From Pseudomonas capeferrum (GTDB lineage Bacteria; Pseudomonadota; Gammaproteobacteria; Pseudomonadales; Pseudomonadaceae), in contig NZ_JAAMQM010000001.1 in the NCBI RefSeq assembly GCF_013523055.1, positions 372,001 to 436,000 on the forward strand: 64,000 nucleotides of DNA. Direction: 5' to 3'. Shown here one piece after another: positions 8,539 to 15,990 of the stretch. The position numbers and the translations under genes are program-made. The number at the start of each line of letters is the position of its first letter. Within the stretch, counting starts at the first letter, position 1. The notes beneath the pieces were generated by a model. That model worked only from the letters and a program-made list of their open reading frames with translations, was not told the DNA's origin and did no database searches.

Positions 8539-9264
8539 TCAGGATGCCTCCTTCACTTTATGGCCCGCCGCGGACGCACCGCTCTTGGCCAGGACGGGAT
8601 GTTGCAGCACACGGAACGAATGCTTCTGCGCCAGGCTGTAGAAGTCATGGGCGAAGTCGTCCAGGTCAGCTGCGGTCAGCTTCAGGCGACGCAGGAAGTA
8701 GTTGTAGACCAGCACCGCCGGCACCGCGACGGCAATACCGACACCCGTGGCGACCAGGGCCGCGCCGATAGGCCCGGCGACGGTTTCCAGGCTGGCGGAA
8801 CCGGCCGCGCTGATGCCCTTGAGGGCGGACATGATGCCCCACACGGTGCCGAACAGACCGATGAAGGGCGACGTGCTGCCGATACTTGCCAGGACCGCCA
8901 GGCCGGTTTCCAGCGAGCGGCGCTCACGCACGATCTGCTGGCGCAAGGCGCGCTCCAGGCGGTCCTGATGGTTGATTGCCTGGCTCAGGTCGACATGGGC
9001 GTTTTCATTGACCTGAATAGCGGCGTAACCCGATTGGGCGACGCGCGCGGCGGCGCCTGGCTGTTCCTGGGCCAGATGGGCCGCCGAGTCGAGGCTCGAG
9101 GCGGCCCAGAATTGCTTGTGGAATCGCCGATCCTGCGCTTTCAGACGGGCGAACTGCACACCCTTGAGCAGGGCCAGGGCCCAGGTCGCGACGGAAAACA
9201 GGATGAGCAGCCAGATGACCGAGTGCTCGACGGAGGCGAAAGGAGAATCTGAGAGAAGGTTCAT
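8539..9264 (-). CDS. exbB: ExbB, MotA/TolQ/ExbB proton channel family, 241 aa
   Basis: Pentameric membrane scaffold of the TonB motor. The first helix is at about 15-35 (VIWLLILFSVATWALALL), a long cytoplasmic region follows, and two further helices lie at about 122-146 and 165-187 with the signature GSTSPFIGLFGTVWGIM (128-144) and the Ala/Gly-rich VAGPIGAALVATGVGIAVAV. There is no long periplasmic N-terminal extension like that of the other Pseudomonas ExbB paralogue. It lies 83 bp after tonB and one base before exbD. Confidence 0.95.
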   Translation of the reverse strand: MNLLSDSPFASVEHSVIWLLILFSVATWALALLKGVQFARLKAQDRRFHKQFWAASSLDSAAHLAQEQPGAAARVAQSGYAAIQVNENAHVDLSQAINHQDRLERALRQQIVRERRSLETGLAVLASIGSTSPFIGLFGTVWGIMSALKGISAAGSASLETVAGPIGAALVATGVGIAVAVPAVLVYNYFLRRLKLTAADLDDFAHDFYSLAQKHSFRVLQHPVLAKSGASAAGHKVKEAS

Positions 9265-9347
9265 GGCGTGGCTCTCTGTAGCAAGGCGTTTGGTGTTGCG
9301 ATGCGCCTTTTGTCAGGTAGCCCGCGGTATATGGCGAAACAGGTGTG

Positions 9348-10145
9348 TTACTTCAGCTTGAAATCGATCGGCACGCTGACCCAGCCATCGATCGGGTCGT
9401 TTCCCTGCTTGGCGGGTGCGAAGCTCCAGCGCTTGACGGCGTTCAGGGCTGCTTCATCGAGCTGCGTGCGACCACTGCTTTTCTGAATCTGGATCTCGCT
9501 CGGCTTGCCGCTGGCCAATACATGCACACGCAGGAGCACCGTGCCTTCCCAGCCACGACGCAGGGCCAGTGACGGGTATTGCGGCGCCGGGTTATGCAAG
9601 TACCCCGCACTCGCCGACGCTGGCGTGATCGGCTTGGGTGCCGGCGGCGCCGGTGGCGCAACGGGCTGAGGCGGCGCTGGCGGCTGTTCGACCGGTTTGG
9701 CCACAGGCTTGGGCGTCTCCTTCACCACGGGCTTAGGCTTGGGTTGGGGTTTGGGCTTGGGCGGCGGTGGCGGCTTGGTGGCCAGCTCATCCTCCACTGG
9801 CGGCGGTGGCTCCACGACCGGTTGCGCGATCGGCTCGGGCGGCGGCGGTGGCGTTTCCACGACAGGCGGTGCCGGTTGGGAAAACTCGATGGTCATCGGT
9901 GGTACTTCGGGCGGCACGATGGGCAATACAGGCGTCGGCGCCTGACTGACCCAATAGATCACCGCACCATGCAAAACCAGGGCAACCGCCCCCAGCAGCA
10001 CGGCTTGACGTCTACCGAGTACAGGTTTGGGCGCACGCTGCAGTCGGGACTGGCCCAGCGGCTCACGAAAAACGCGACCCAGGTCGAGCAGCTCTCCTGG
10101 CACCGGCTGCCACCGCACCTCCAAGGCAGCCTTGAGGTTATTCAT
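9348..10145 (-). CDS. tonB: TonB energy transducer, 265 aa
   Basis: Spans the periplasm and transmits ExbBD motion to TonB-dependent receptors (siderophores, haem, other substrates). Residues 1-46 form a cytoplasmic extension before the single membrane helix (about 47-67, with His59 as in the S-H-L-H region of TonB). Residues 70-175 are a Pro-rich rod with PPPPPEP and KPKPQPKPKP blocks, and 176-265 the receptor-contacting domain (PQYPSLALRRGWEGTVLLRV, SSGRTQLDEAALNAVKRWSF). An AGGAG lies six bases before ATG 10145. First gene of tonB-exbB-exbD; iron control is likely from the family and a partial Fur half-site upstream. Confidence 0.95.
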   Translation of the reverse strand: MNNLKAALEVRWQPVPGELLDLGRVFREPLGQSRLQRAPKPVLGRRQAVLLGAVALVLHGAVIYWVSQAPTPVLPIVPPEVPPMTIEFSQPAPPVVETPPPPPEPIAQPVVEPPPPVEDELATKPPPPPKPKPQPKPKPVVKETPKPVAKPVEQPPAPPQPVAPPAPPAPKPITPASASAGYLHNPAPQYPSLALRRGWEGTVLLRVHVLASGKPSEIQIQKSSGRTQLDEAALNAVKRWSFAPAKQGNDPIDGWVSVPIDFKLK

Positions 10146-10455
10146 TCATTGCTCCTGTCATCCATGGAAAAGGACAAGGCGCTCTAGTTCGCCTATGGGC
10201 AGGCAGATAATGATCAACTTGAGTTATTTCTAAAAGTAACTTTATGTAACTTGATTATATCGAAAATGCATATACCCATTTTCCATCAGCTTGCTGACGC
10301 TAAGTTGGACGGCCGGACGCGCTCAGGTGTCAGCGCCGCGCCGCTTTCGAGTATTCGCCAGCGCCAGACTCTTCGAGCTCTAAGCCAGAGAATTCGGATG
10401 CATTTACGCTAACGGGCTCGCATTCGGCGAGCCGGAACAGACAAGGGTCACGAGG
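10146..10455. other. Intergenic AT-rich region upstream of tonB
   Basis: About 310 bp without a gene between tonB (minus) and the broken lipoprotein gene (plus). It is noticeably AT-rich around 10200-10280 and holds the likely tonB promoter and a partial Fur site, described separately. Nothing coding was seen. Confidence 0.6.
10206..10259 (-). promoter_or_regulatory. Putative tonB promoter with Fur half-site
   Basis: On the minus strand a perfect TATAAT lies at 10254-10259; no good -35 element is visible at 16-18 bp, suggesting an activated or weak promoter. Just downstream, 10206-10215 reads GATCATTATC on the minus strand, matching nine of ten bases of one half of the Fur box, while the other half is poor. 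Iron repression is therefore plausible rather than shown. Confidence 0.4.
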
Positions 10456-10774
10456 ATGAAGCGAGGGATTGCGGCCATGCTGTCGGTATCACTGACCGGC
10501 TGCGGGACGAAGGACGACCAGCGATGCTGCCGGCGCGATAGACGACCTGGCCCTCTGGCATAGCAATTGCCACACCCTCCCACGTGCATACAGCGGTGTG
10601 GCCTACCAATTCTGCAACCTGGATGGGCCGCCTAGGTCAGGTGCGCACTGGGCAGCTCCGACCATTGTGCTGGACATGGGTTTAAGCGGTATCGCCGATA
10701 CCGTCATGCTGCCTTACACCGGATACCACCAGTTCAAGCATAGAAATATACCTATCCGGCACAAACAGTACTGA
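10456..10774 (+). pseudogene. YceK/YidQ-like small lipoprotein gene, frameshifted
   Basis: A lipoprotein signal peptide, MKRGIAAMLSVSLTGCGTKD with lipobox L-T-G-C, starts at ATG 10456 behind CACGAGG. Its frame stops at 10561-10563 after 35 residues. The frame shifted by one base from about 10529 continues as AGAIDDLALWHSNCHTLPRA and ends LDMGLSGIADTVMLPYTGYH with a short tail to the stop at 10772-10774; that ending matches the L-D-L-P-x-S-x-x-x-D-T-L-L-L-P-Y signature of YceK/YidQ lipoproteins. One extra base near 10527-10530 explains the break. The family is a small outer-membrane lipoprotein of unknown function. A sequencing error cannot be excluded. Confidence 0.68.
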
Positions 10775-10779
10775 ACGAG

Positions 10780-11967
10780 TCAGTGCCTGCTCGATCCGTC
10801 ATCGGCGAACGCTTCGAGGGACGCGAGCAACTTTTCCAGAGCGGGGAGATTGGCCGCTTTCACGATGTCGTACCCTCCTCCACTGCTCTGCCTGTAGACA
10901 TCCCGAGCCTTCCTGATGCGATCCAGGAGCGGAACGATCACGCCGGAAGCCAGACCCAGGAAGTCATTGATGTCCGCTCGGGTCTGGGGAATCTTGTAGC
11001 CCTTGGCGGCGCTGGTAATGATCACATCGGCATCGCGAAGCTTCGCAATGCCGTTCGAGCGGATCTTCTGCTCGTTCAGTTCGCCAAATCCGCGAGCTGC
11101 GAGGTGGCTGGTTATCTCGCCGGTAGCGATGTAATCCTGAGTCACGAACTCGCTCTGAAACCTCAGGTAGTCCAGGATGCAGAGCTGCAGGCGCTCGTCC
11201 TCGTCCGGGTGCTTGCCCACCCGCTCGATGAATCGATCGGCTTGTCGCAAGGCTTCCTGATGGACCTGATAATCGGCGTATCCGGCCTCGTCCAAGGGCG
11301 GAGGAAGCAGCGATTTGTACCTGGGAGGCCACTCCAGAAGGCCAAGTGTCTGGTCACGCAGGATGCTCTCGTAGAGCCGGCGCACCGGCTCCCCCGCCTT
11401 CTCCTCGTAGACCTGGGCGACCGACCCGGCAAAAAAGTTCGCGACTTGTATCAGGACATCGTCCTGATCGGGTTTCACCTGAAACGCATGATCGTCACCA
11501 AACAGATCATCGTCGTATCGCGCCTGAATGCGGGCTCTCAGACTGTCCTGGAATTGCACCCCGCTGTGCTCGCCAACGATCAACTGCAGATTACGGCAAT
11601 CGCGCAATAGACGTTCGTACAGCAATCCGTTGATGTGCTCGATGAACGGGGTTTCCAGCCGCAGACCTCCATCCTGATGCACACGCGACCTATCGACGAC
11701 GGTAAAATAAAGTTTCAGTGGAAGCTCTGCCAGTTCAGCCAGAATGCGCATACGCCGCTCGGCGTCTTTGGCCCGAATCCGATTGGATCTGATCGTACCC
11801 TTTTGAAAATGCCGCTGGCGTAGCGCCTCGGCGCGTTCGTAGGCGCTGTTCAGATCACGTTCGGTCACGAGTAGCGTGCACGCGACGAAGAAACGCGAGC
11901 TTCCACGTTTCGCGGTGCCTGCGGTCTGATCGCCCGACTCATCGACAAATGCATACATCCTGTCCAT
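10780..11967 (-). CDS. DUF3800 domain protein, 395 aa
   Basis: The N terminus reads MDRMYAFVDESGDQTAGTAK; the Y-x-F-x-D-E-S-G-D/N motif defines DUF3800, a family with a predicted RNase H-like fold in which the Asp-Glu pair would be part of an acidic metal site. Family members often occur in accessory or defence-related neighbourhoods but have no agreed function. Start ATG 11967 is preferred for AGAGGAG about ten bases upstream; in-frame ATGs at 11988 and 12027 are alternatives. The middle part (residues 200-330) is rich in charged helices. It stands alone, divergent from the YetF gene, and its stop lies five bases from the end of the broken lipoprotein gene. Confidence 0.83.
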   Translation of the reverse strand: MDRMYAFVDESGDQTAGTAKRGSSRFFVACTLLVTERDLNSAYERAEALRQRHFQKGTIRSNRIRAKDAERRMRILAELAELPLKLYFTVVDRSRVHQDGGLRLETPFIEHINGLLYERLLRDCRNLQLIVGEHSGVQFQDSLRARIQARYDDDLFGDDHAFQVKPDQDDVLIQVANFFAGSVAQVYEEKAGEPVRRLYESILRDQTLGLLEWPPRYKSLLPPPLDEAGYADYQVHQEALRQADRFIERVGKHPDEDERLQLCILDYLRFQSEFVTQDYIATGEITSHLAARGFGELNEQKIRSNGIAKLRDADVIITSAAKGYKIPQTRADINDFLGLASGVIVPLLDRIRKARDVYRQSSGGGYDIVKAANLPALEKLLASLEAFADDGSSRH

Positions 11968-12056
11968 ATCAGGCTCGCTCCTCTTCATGGCAACGCCTGC
12001 GCCAACTCCCCGCTTCGCCGTCACCATATAACCGTGGCATACGCCGAATCATTGGT

Positions 12057-12072
12057 GTAGGTATAGACCTAC
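12057..12072. promoter_or_regulatory. Dyad symmetry between DUF3800 and yetF genes
   Basis: GTAGGT-ATAG-ACCTAC is a perfect 6-bp inverted repeat in the 240-bp divergent region between the DUF3800 start (11967) and the YetF-type gene (12208). It could be an operator for a shared regulator; no regulator gene is adjacent. Confidence 0.3.
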
Positions 12073-12207
12073 TTCCTGGGTTCTAGCGTGATAGCGCTGG
12101 GAATCCGGGAGCAATGCCGTGCCCGGCCAAGATCGGAGCGCAATCGTTAGAGGGGGTCGCACGGGAAGCGGCCGATTCGAACACACCAGAAGGACTCAGG
12201 CTAAAAT

Positions 12208-12900
12208 ATGTCCACCTTTGACTGGCATCGCATATTGATAGACGAATTTCCATTGTCGTTTCTTTGGGAAGTCATCTTCCGTGCAAGTTTTGCGTTTGCA
12301 GCTGTTTTCTTGTTCTTGAAGTCCAGTGGGCGACGGGGCATCAGGCAACTTTCCCTATTTGAACTGGTCGTGATTCTCACACTAGGCTCGGCCGCGGGTG
12401 ATGTGTCTTTCTACCACGATGTACCATTGCTACCTGTGGCGATGGTCTTTCTTACGTTACTGTTGCTGTACCGTTTCATCGTATTTCTCATGACGCGCAG
12501 CAAGCGAGTCGAGGCGTGGATAGACGGTCTGCCCATCACTGTTATCCAAGATGGCCTATATGAACTTCGCTCCTTGGGAAAACTGAATATTTCCTCCAAC
12601 GAGCTATTCATGGAGCTTCGCCAGCAGGGGGTGGAACATCTGGGACAGATTCGCTTGGCGATTCTGGAAACCGACGGCGACGTCAGCCTGCTTTTCTATG
12701 ATAACGATGAGGTCCGACCGGGGCTGTCCGTCTTGCCGCCCGAGCACCGTCCCGAGTACAAGCTCATGCCCACCTCGGCACTGTATTGTTGTACTGGATG
12801 CGGTTTTCCAGTCTCTATCGAAAAAGAGCAAGGAGCATGCTGCCCGCGGTGCAGAAAAGACCTCTGGACCCCGGCGCTCGATAGAAAGCGGTGTCGGTGA
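12208..12900 (+). CDS. YetF/DUF421 membrane protein with C-terminal zinc ribbon, 230 aa
   Basis: Three N-terminal hydrophobic segments (about 22-38, 50-66, 73-95) are followed by the cytoplasmic YetF/DUF421 domain, in which ISSNELFMELRQQGVEHLGQ and IRLAILETDGDVSLLFYD are characteristic. Beyond the domain, residues 194-229 hold paired cysteines (C195-x2-C198 and C212-x2-C215, with C194, C211 and C229) that look like a zinc ribbon. The family is of unknown function; Bacillus homologues are linked to spore and membrane physiology. The gene is less GC-rich than its neighbours and the ribosome binding site is weak. The stop is followed by a long hairpin. Confidence 0.85.
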   Translation: MSTFDWHRILIDEFPLSFLWEVIFRASFAFAAVFLFLKSSGRRGIRQLSLFELVVILTLGSAAGDVSFYHDVPLLPVAMVFLTLLLLYRFIVFLMTRSKRVEAWIDGLPITVIQDGLYELRSLGKLNISSNELFMELRQQGVEHLGQIRLAILETDGDVSLLFYDNDEVRPGLSVLPPEHRPEYKLMPTSALYCCTGCGFPVSIEKEQGACCPRCRKDLWTPALDRKRCR

Positions 12901-12958
12901 ATAATCGCTTTGTCCATCCGATCAGGCTGTCTTCACACGACGCGAGCTGAAGCGAGCC

Positions 12959-13006
12959 GGGAAGCCGCACCGGACGGCGAACGCTCGACGTCCGGTGCGG
13001 TTTCCC
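12959..13006. terminator. Long hairpin after the YetF gene
   Basis: The arms CCGCACCGGACG (12965-12976) and CGTCCGGTGCGG (12989-13000) pair perfectly, and the stem extends outward to GGGAA/TTCCC, giving about 18 bp with one G-T pair. It separates convergent genes and can act for both strands, although T tracts are short. Confidence 0.65.
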
Positions 13007-13074
13007 CATTCATAGGCTCCAACAAGCCATGAAGAACCACGCTCACACGAGCGCGGCGCCTGATGGTCAGCTGC

Positions 13075-14166
13075 TTACTTTGCGAAACTCGCCTTGAGGC
13101 GCTGGCCAGCGTACTCCTGCGCCTCCTGGGCTTTCTTCACGACGGCAGCGGTACCGAAGAACTCATGAGTGACGCCAGAGTAAAGCTTGCGTTCCACGCT
13201 TACGCCCGAGTTCTTCAACGCCTGCTCAAGTTGAGCGCCATCGTCGCGCAATGGATCGATCTCGGCGTTGATAAGGGTGACCGGGGCAAGCCCTTGAAGA
13301 TCCGCATGCACCAGATCGATACGTGGATCCTTGACATCGGCTGCGCCACTGGTGACTTGCGCGATGAACCACAGCATCATCGGGCGATTCAGCGGCATGG
13401 CATCGGCGTAGTGCAAGTAGGATTCGGTCTCGGTGCTCGATTGGGCCACGGGGTACACAGACAGCACGTGCTTGGGCGCCGTCAGCCCCGCTTTGTTCGC
13501 AGCGATGGCAGTAGCGACGGCCAGGTTGCCGCCCGCGCTTTCGCCCGCCAAGGCAAAGCGCGTGGGGTCCCCGTTCACTTTGCCGGCGTTGCTGGTCAGC
13601 CAACGATAAGCCGCCAGCGCGTCGTCGTGGGCAGCGGGGAACTTGTTCTCCGGGGCACGGCGATAATCCACGGACACGACGACCGCATTGGCCTGCTTGG
13701 CCAGTCCACGAGCGCCGCCGTCATATACTGTGCGATCGGCGATCACCCAGCCGCCACCGTGGAAATACAGGATGACCGGGAAGGGGCCTGTGCCTTCGGG
13801 CGTATAGACGGTTGCGGGCATCGCCCCCGCGGCTCCGGGCACGGTGGTCTCACGGCTGGTGACGCCTGGCACCAATGCCGTGGGTGTGCTGTCGCGCTCC
13901 TGATCGGCCAGCACCCCTTTGACCGCATCGGCCATGGTGGGCTGCTGGCGGGCCTCGGCAGGCGTGGTCTTTTCGATGGCCTTGGCATCGAAGCTCGCGA
14001 ACTTGTTCAGCACCTTCTGCATATCGGCGTCGGTGCGCAGCATGCTCTTGGTGCCGCTCACGGCAAGCTCCGACACTGAGCGTTTCTCAGGATCTCGAGC
14101 GCATCCACCAAGCGCTATCGCTGCGCACAGCACGGAAAGTACAAATACCCGATTGGGTTTGATCAT
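13075..14166 (-). CDS. Lipoprotein alpha/beta-hydrolase (HSL-type esterase), 363 aa
   Basis: Predicted periplasmic lipid-anchored esterase. The signal peptide ends in the lipobox L-G-G-C with Cys22. The hormone-sensitive-lipase features are clear: oxyanion motif HGGGW (136-140), nucleophile elbow GESAGG with Ser210, Asp304 in AEIDPLRDDG and His334 in SGVTHEFFG. Residues 23-110 form an N-terminal region before the core. These enzymes hydrolyse short acyl or carboxylic esters; the natural substrate is unknown. A terminal LKASFAK ends the protein. The gene follows the catalase-like gene on the same strand with a gap of 132 bp, and an oxidative-stress link is only a guess. Confidence 0.88.
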   Translation of the reverse strand: MIKPNRVFVLSVLCAAIALGGCARDPEKRSVSELAVSGTKSMLRTDADMQKVLNKFASFDAKAIEKTTPAEARQQPTMADAVKGVLADQERDSTPTALVPGVTSRETTVPGAAGAMPATVYTPEGTGPFPVILYFHGGGWVIADRTVYDGGARGLAKQANAVVVSVDYRRAPENKFPAAHDDALAAYRWLTSNAGKVNGDPTRFALAGESAGGNLAVATAIAANKAGLTAPKHVLSVYPVAQSSTETESYLHYADAMPLNRPMMLWFIAQVTSGAADVKDPRIDLVHADLQGLAPVTLINAEIDPLRDDGAQLEQALKNSGVSVERKLYSGVTHEFFGTAAVVKKAQEAQEYAGQRLKASFAK

Positions 14167-14298
14167 TGTATTGCCTCCATCGGACAGGCTCGGAAGATGA
14201 ATTTTTCATGCTTACGTGCTTGAGTCAGGAGAAAGGCGATGGCGGTTCAAATTTTCAAAAAGGCGACTGATAGATGGCCTTAAGTAATTATCTTGATA

Positions 14299-15399
14299 TC
14301 ACTGCCCAGGTTCATGAATCGGGCAGCCATTATGGTTCGCTCGATAGCCCACAGACATCTCGTAGGTAGGTTTGCGCACACGCATGATTCCGCCCAGCGG
14401 CCTGTGGGCCGCTAAACCATGCCATGGACTGAACGCCATTGCGTCGTCGATTTCCCTGGCTTTCTCCTGATCCCAGGACGCCTGCACTTCGACATCGATC
14501 CGGGCGACGGTGACATAGGGACTGAGATCTTCCGGCCAAGGCGTGGAGGCGTCTTCGATCGGCATTTTCTCGATGTCCGTTGCAAGCTGGACACGCAACT
14601 CCCATGTACCCCCCTGCCGGGCAAAATACTCGGCTACGGCAGCGCGCAGCCCATCCGGATCGTCCTGTAGGTCGACATGCCTGTCAGTCAGCGCCGTGAG
14701 GGATGGAGAGACCGGGATCATTGCCAGTTTTGCGTAATAGGGACCGTACAGAACGGGCACCACGGTGGTGAAGCTTTCACCGAGGATATGCGTCTGCGGG
14801 TGCCCGCCGAGGTTTTTCAGCGTACTGCTTTCTCCTCCAACGGCTTCAAGGGCCGCCTCGGCGCCACGCAGCATCGTCGAAATTACCTGCTTCGTTCTCG
14901 GTGCCCTGTCAGTGGTCTTGGCCAGCAACTTGAGGGTCTTCAGGAATGCCTTTGGTGTCGCCGAGGTAAAAGCCTTGGCGTTGACCATGACGAAATCTTG
15001 AGTGGTCGCCCCTTCACTGCCAGGCAAGCGAGACCCTTCGACACCAACAATCTTGATCGCGAGTCCCCTGGGCGTGGACACTTTGTCGTTCAGAATGTCA
15101 CCTGGGTTGGTCGAGAAACGCAGGTATACGGGCAAGATCCCAGGTTTGGCGAACGCACCTTGAGCCAACACCGGAGGCAGGTCATCGAATACTGTCACTT
15201 GCCCGCGCAGCAGGCCATGCGCCTTGGCGTGGACGCCCCGGTAAGCATGGCCGTTATCCTTGAATGTCTTTTCCATGATGGCATGGAGTGTTTCCATCAG
15301 CTCCTTGCTGGTCTGGGCCTCATCATCGGGGACTTGCTCAAAGGAAGGCTGGAAAGGCTGCGGGGTCACCGCTGGACGTGCTATTGGAAGGTCGCTCAT
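14299..15399 (-). CDS. Catalase-family (SrpA-like haem) protein, 366 aa
   Basis: Belongs to the small catalase-related haem proteins rather than to classical 480-residue catalases. Catalase-fold features are GVHAKAHGLLRGQVTVFDDL (with the distal His region), LPVYLRFSTNPGDILNDKVS and TPRGLAIKIVGVEGSRLPGS, the last resembling the R-G-F/L-A-x-K-x-x-x region of catalases. Such proteins have weak catalase or peroxidase activity. ATG 15399 (MSDLPIARPAV) is chosen because GTGGAG lies about eight bases before it; an in-frame ATG at 15414 lacks this. It may be cotranscribed with the downstream esterase. Confidence 0.85.
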   Translation of the reverse strand: MSDLPIARPAVTPQPFQPSFEQVPDDEAQTSKELMETLHAIMEKTFKDNGHAYRGVHAKAHGLLRGQVTVFDDLPPVLAQGAFAKPGILPVYLRFSTNPGDILNDKVSTPRGLAIKIVGVEGSRLPGSEGATTQDFVMVNAKAFTSATPKAFLKTLKLLAKTTDRAPRTKQVISTMLRGAEAALEAVGGESSTLKNLGGHPQTHILGESFTTVVPVLYGPYYAKLAMIPVSPSLTALTDRHVDLQDDPDGLRAAVAEYFARQGGTWELRVQLATDIEKMPIEDASTPWPEDLSPYVTVARIDVEVQASWDQEKAREIDDAMAFSPWHGLAAHRPLGGIMRVRKPTYEMSVGYRANHNGCPIHEPGQ

Positions 15400-15781
15400 T
15401 AGAAGTCTCCACACGGGACGGCATTACAGGGACTTGGCGCTGCTCGTGCTTCTGCGCTCGCGTTCGCACCTGTAGAGATGACCGTGGCCCTGTTCACGCT
15501 GTTCGGAACGGTACGAAAGTGGCGCGACAGGTGGCTGGCACGCAATCACGTTGCGTGGGGAAAGGAGAGATCGAGGAGACAGGGGAATGCAGCCGGATAC
15601 TAGCTACGGCAAGAACGGCCTTGTCGAGCGATGGCTTGCCAGTAGACCGGCTTTATGAGCGAAACCAACAGAAGGCGAATAGTGAAGCGCTTTTGGATCA
15701 GCGTATTCGCGACGCTGTTTCCAAGGCAGCTTTTTAGATCTCCAAAACGCAAAAAGCCCTGAATAATCAGGGCTTTGAATA
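15400..15781. other. Gene-free interval before tRNA-Ser
   Basis: Nothing convincing was seen between the catalase-like gene start and the tRNA. A short plus-strand frame from ATG 15655 (MSETNRRRIVKRFWISVFAT) has no support. No integrase remnant or duplicated tRNA 3' end (attachment site) was recognised. Confidence 0.5.
15751..15776 (-). terminator. Rho-independent terminator of tRNA-Ser
   Basis: On the minus strand AAAGCCCTGATTATTCAGGG folds into a stem (AAAGCCCTGA/TCAGGGCTTT) ending in a T run, six bases after the tRNA CCA end. Classic intrinsic terminator. Confidence 0.85.
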
Positions 15782-15869
15782 TGGCGGAAGCGTAGAGATT
15801 CGAACTCTAGGATAGTTGCCCATCGACGGTTTTCAAGACCGTTGCCTTAAACCACTCGGCCACGCTTCC
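15782..15869 (-). tRNA. tRNA-Ser (anticodon UGA)
   Basis: 88-nt class II tRNA including the encoded CCA. The acceptor arm GGAAGCG (5') pairs with CGCTTCC, followed by the discriminator G and CCA. The anticodon stem-loop ACGGTCTTGAAAACCGT presents TGA, decoding UCA and related serine codons. A long variable arm (CGATGGGCAACTATCCTAG region) and T loop TTCGAATC are present. It has its own promoter and terminator and is thus monocistronic. Confidence 0.97.
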
Positions 15870-15885
15870 TCGTTTTGCGGCGGCC

Positions 15886-15913
15886 ATAATACCGTAATGA
15901 AACACGCTGTCAA
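15886..15913 (-). promoter_or_regulatory. Sigma-70 promoter of tRNA-Ser
   Basis: On the minus strand a perfect TTGACA (15908-15913) is separated by 16 bp from TATTAT (15886-15891), ending 16 bases before the tRNA 5' end. This is a near-consensus housekeeping promoter as expected for a stable RNA gene. Confidence 0.8.
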
Positions 15914-15942
15914 ACTCTCTATGTCGCCGGTTGCAGGTGCTC

Positions 15943-15951
15943 TGCTATGAT
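15943..15951 (+). promoter_or_regulatory. Extended -10 promoter candidate of the Bax-inhibitor gene
   Basis: TGCTATGAT fits the TGnTATAAT extended -10 pattern 40 bases before ATG 15991. No clear -35 element is present, which extended -10 promoters tolerate. Confidence 0.4.
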
Positions 15952-15990
15952 CCTTGCATTCAGACGTTTCAAAACCACAGGAGTCTCGCC

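Noticed and set aside
9579..10187. Arg/Gly-rich repetitive plus-strand frame opposite tonB
   Set aside because: The repeats are the reverse complement of the Pro-rich rod of TonB, not an independent gene.
15400..15781. Integrated island remnant at tRNA-Ser
   Set aside because: No integrase fragment or duplicated tRNA end was found in the interval or nearby.
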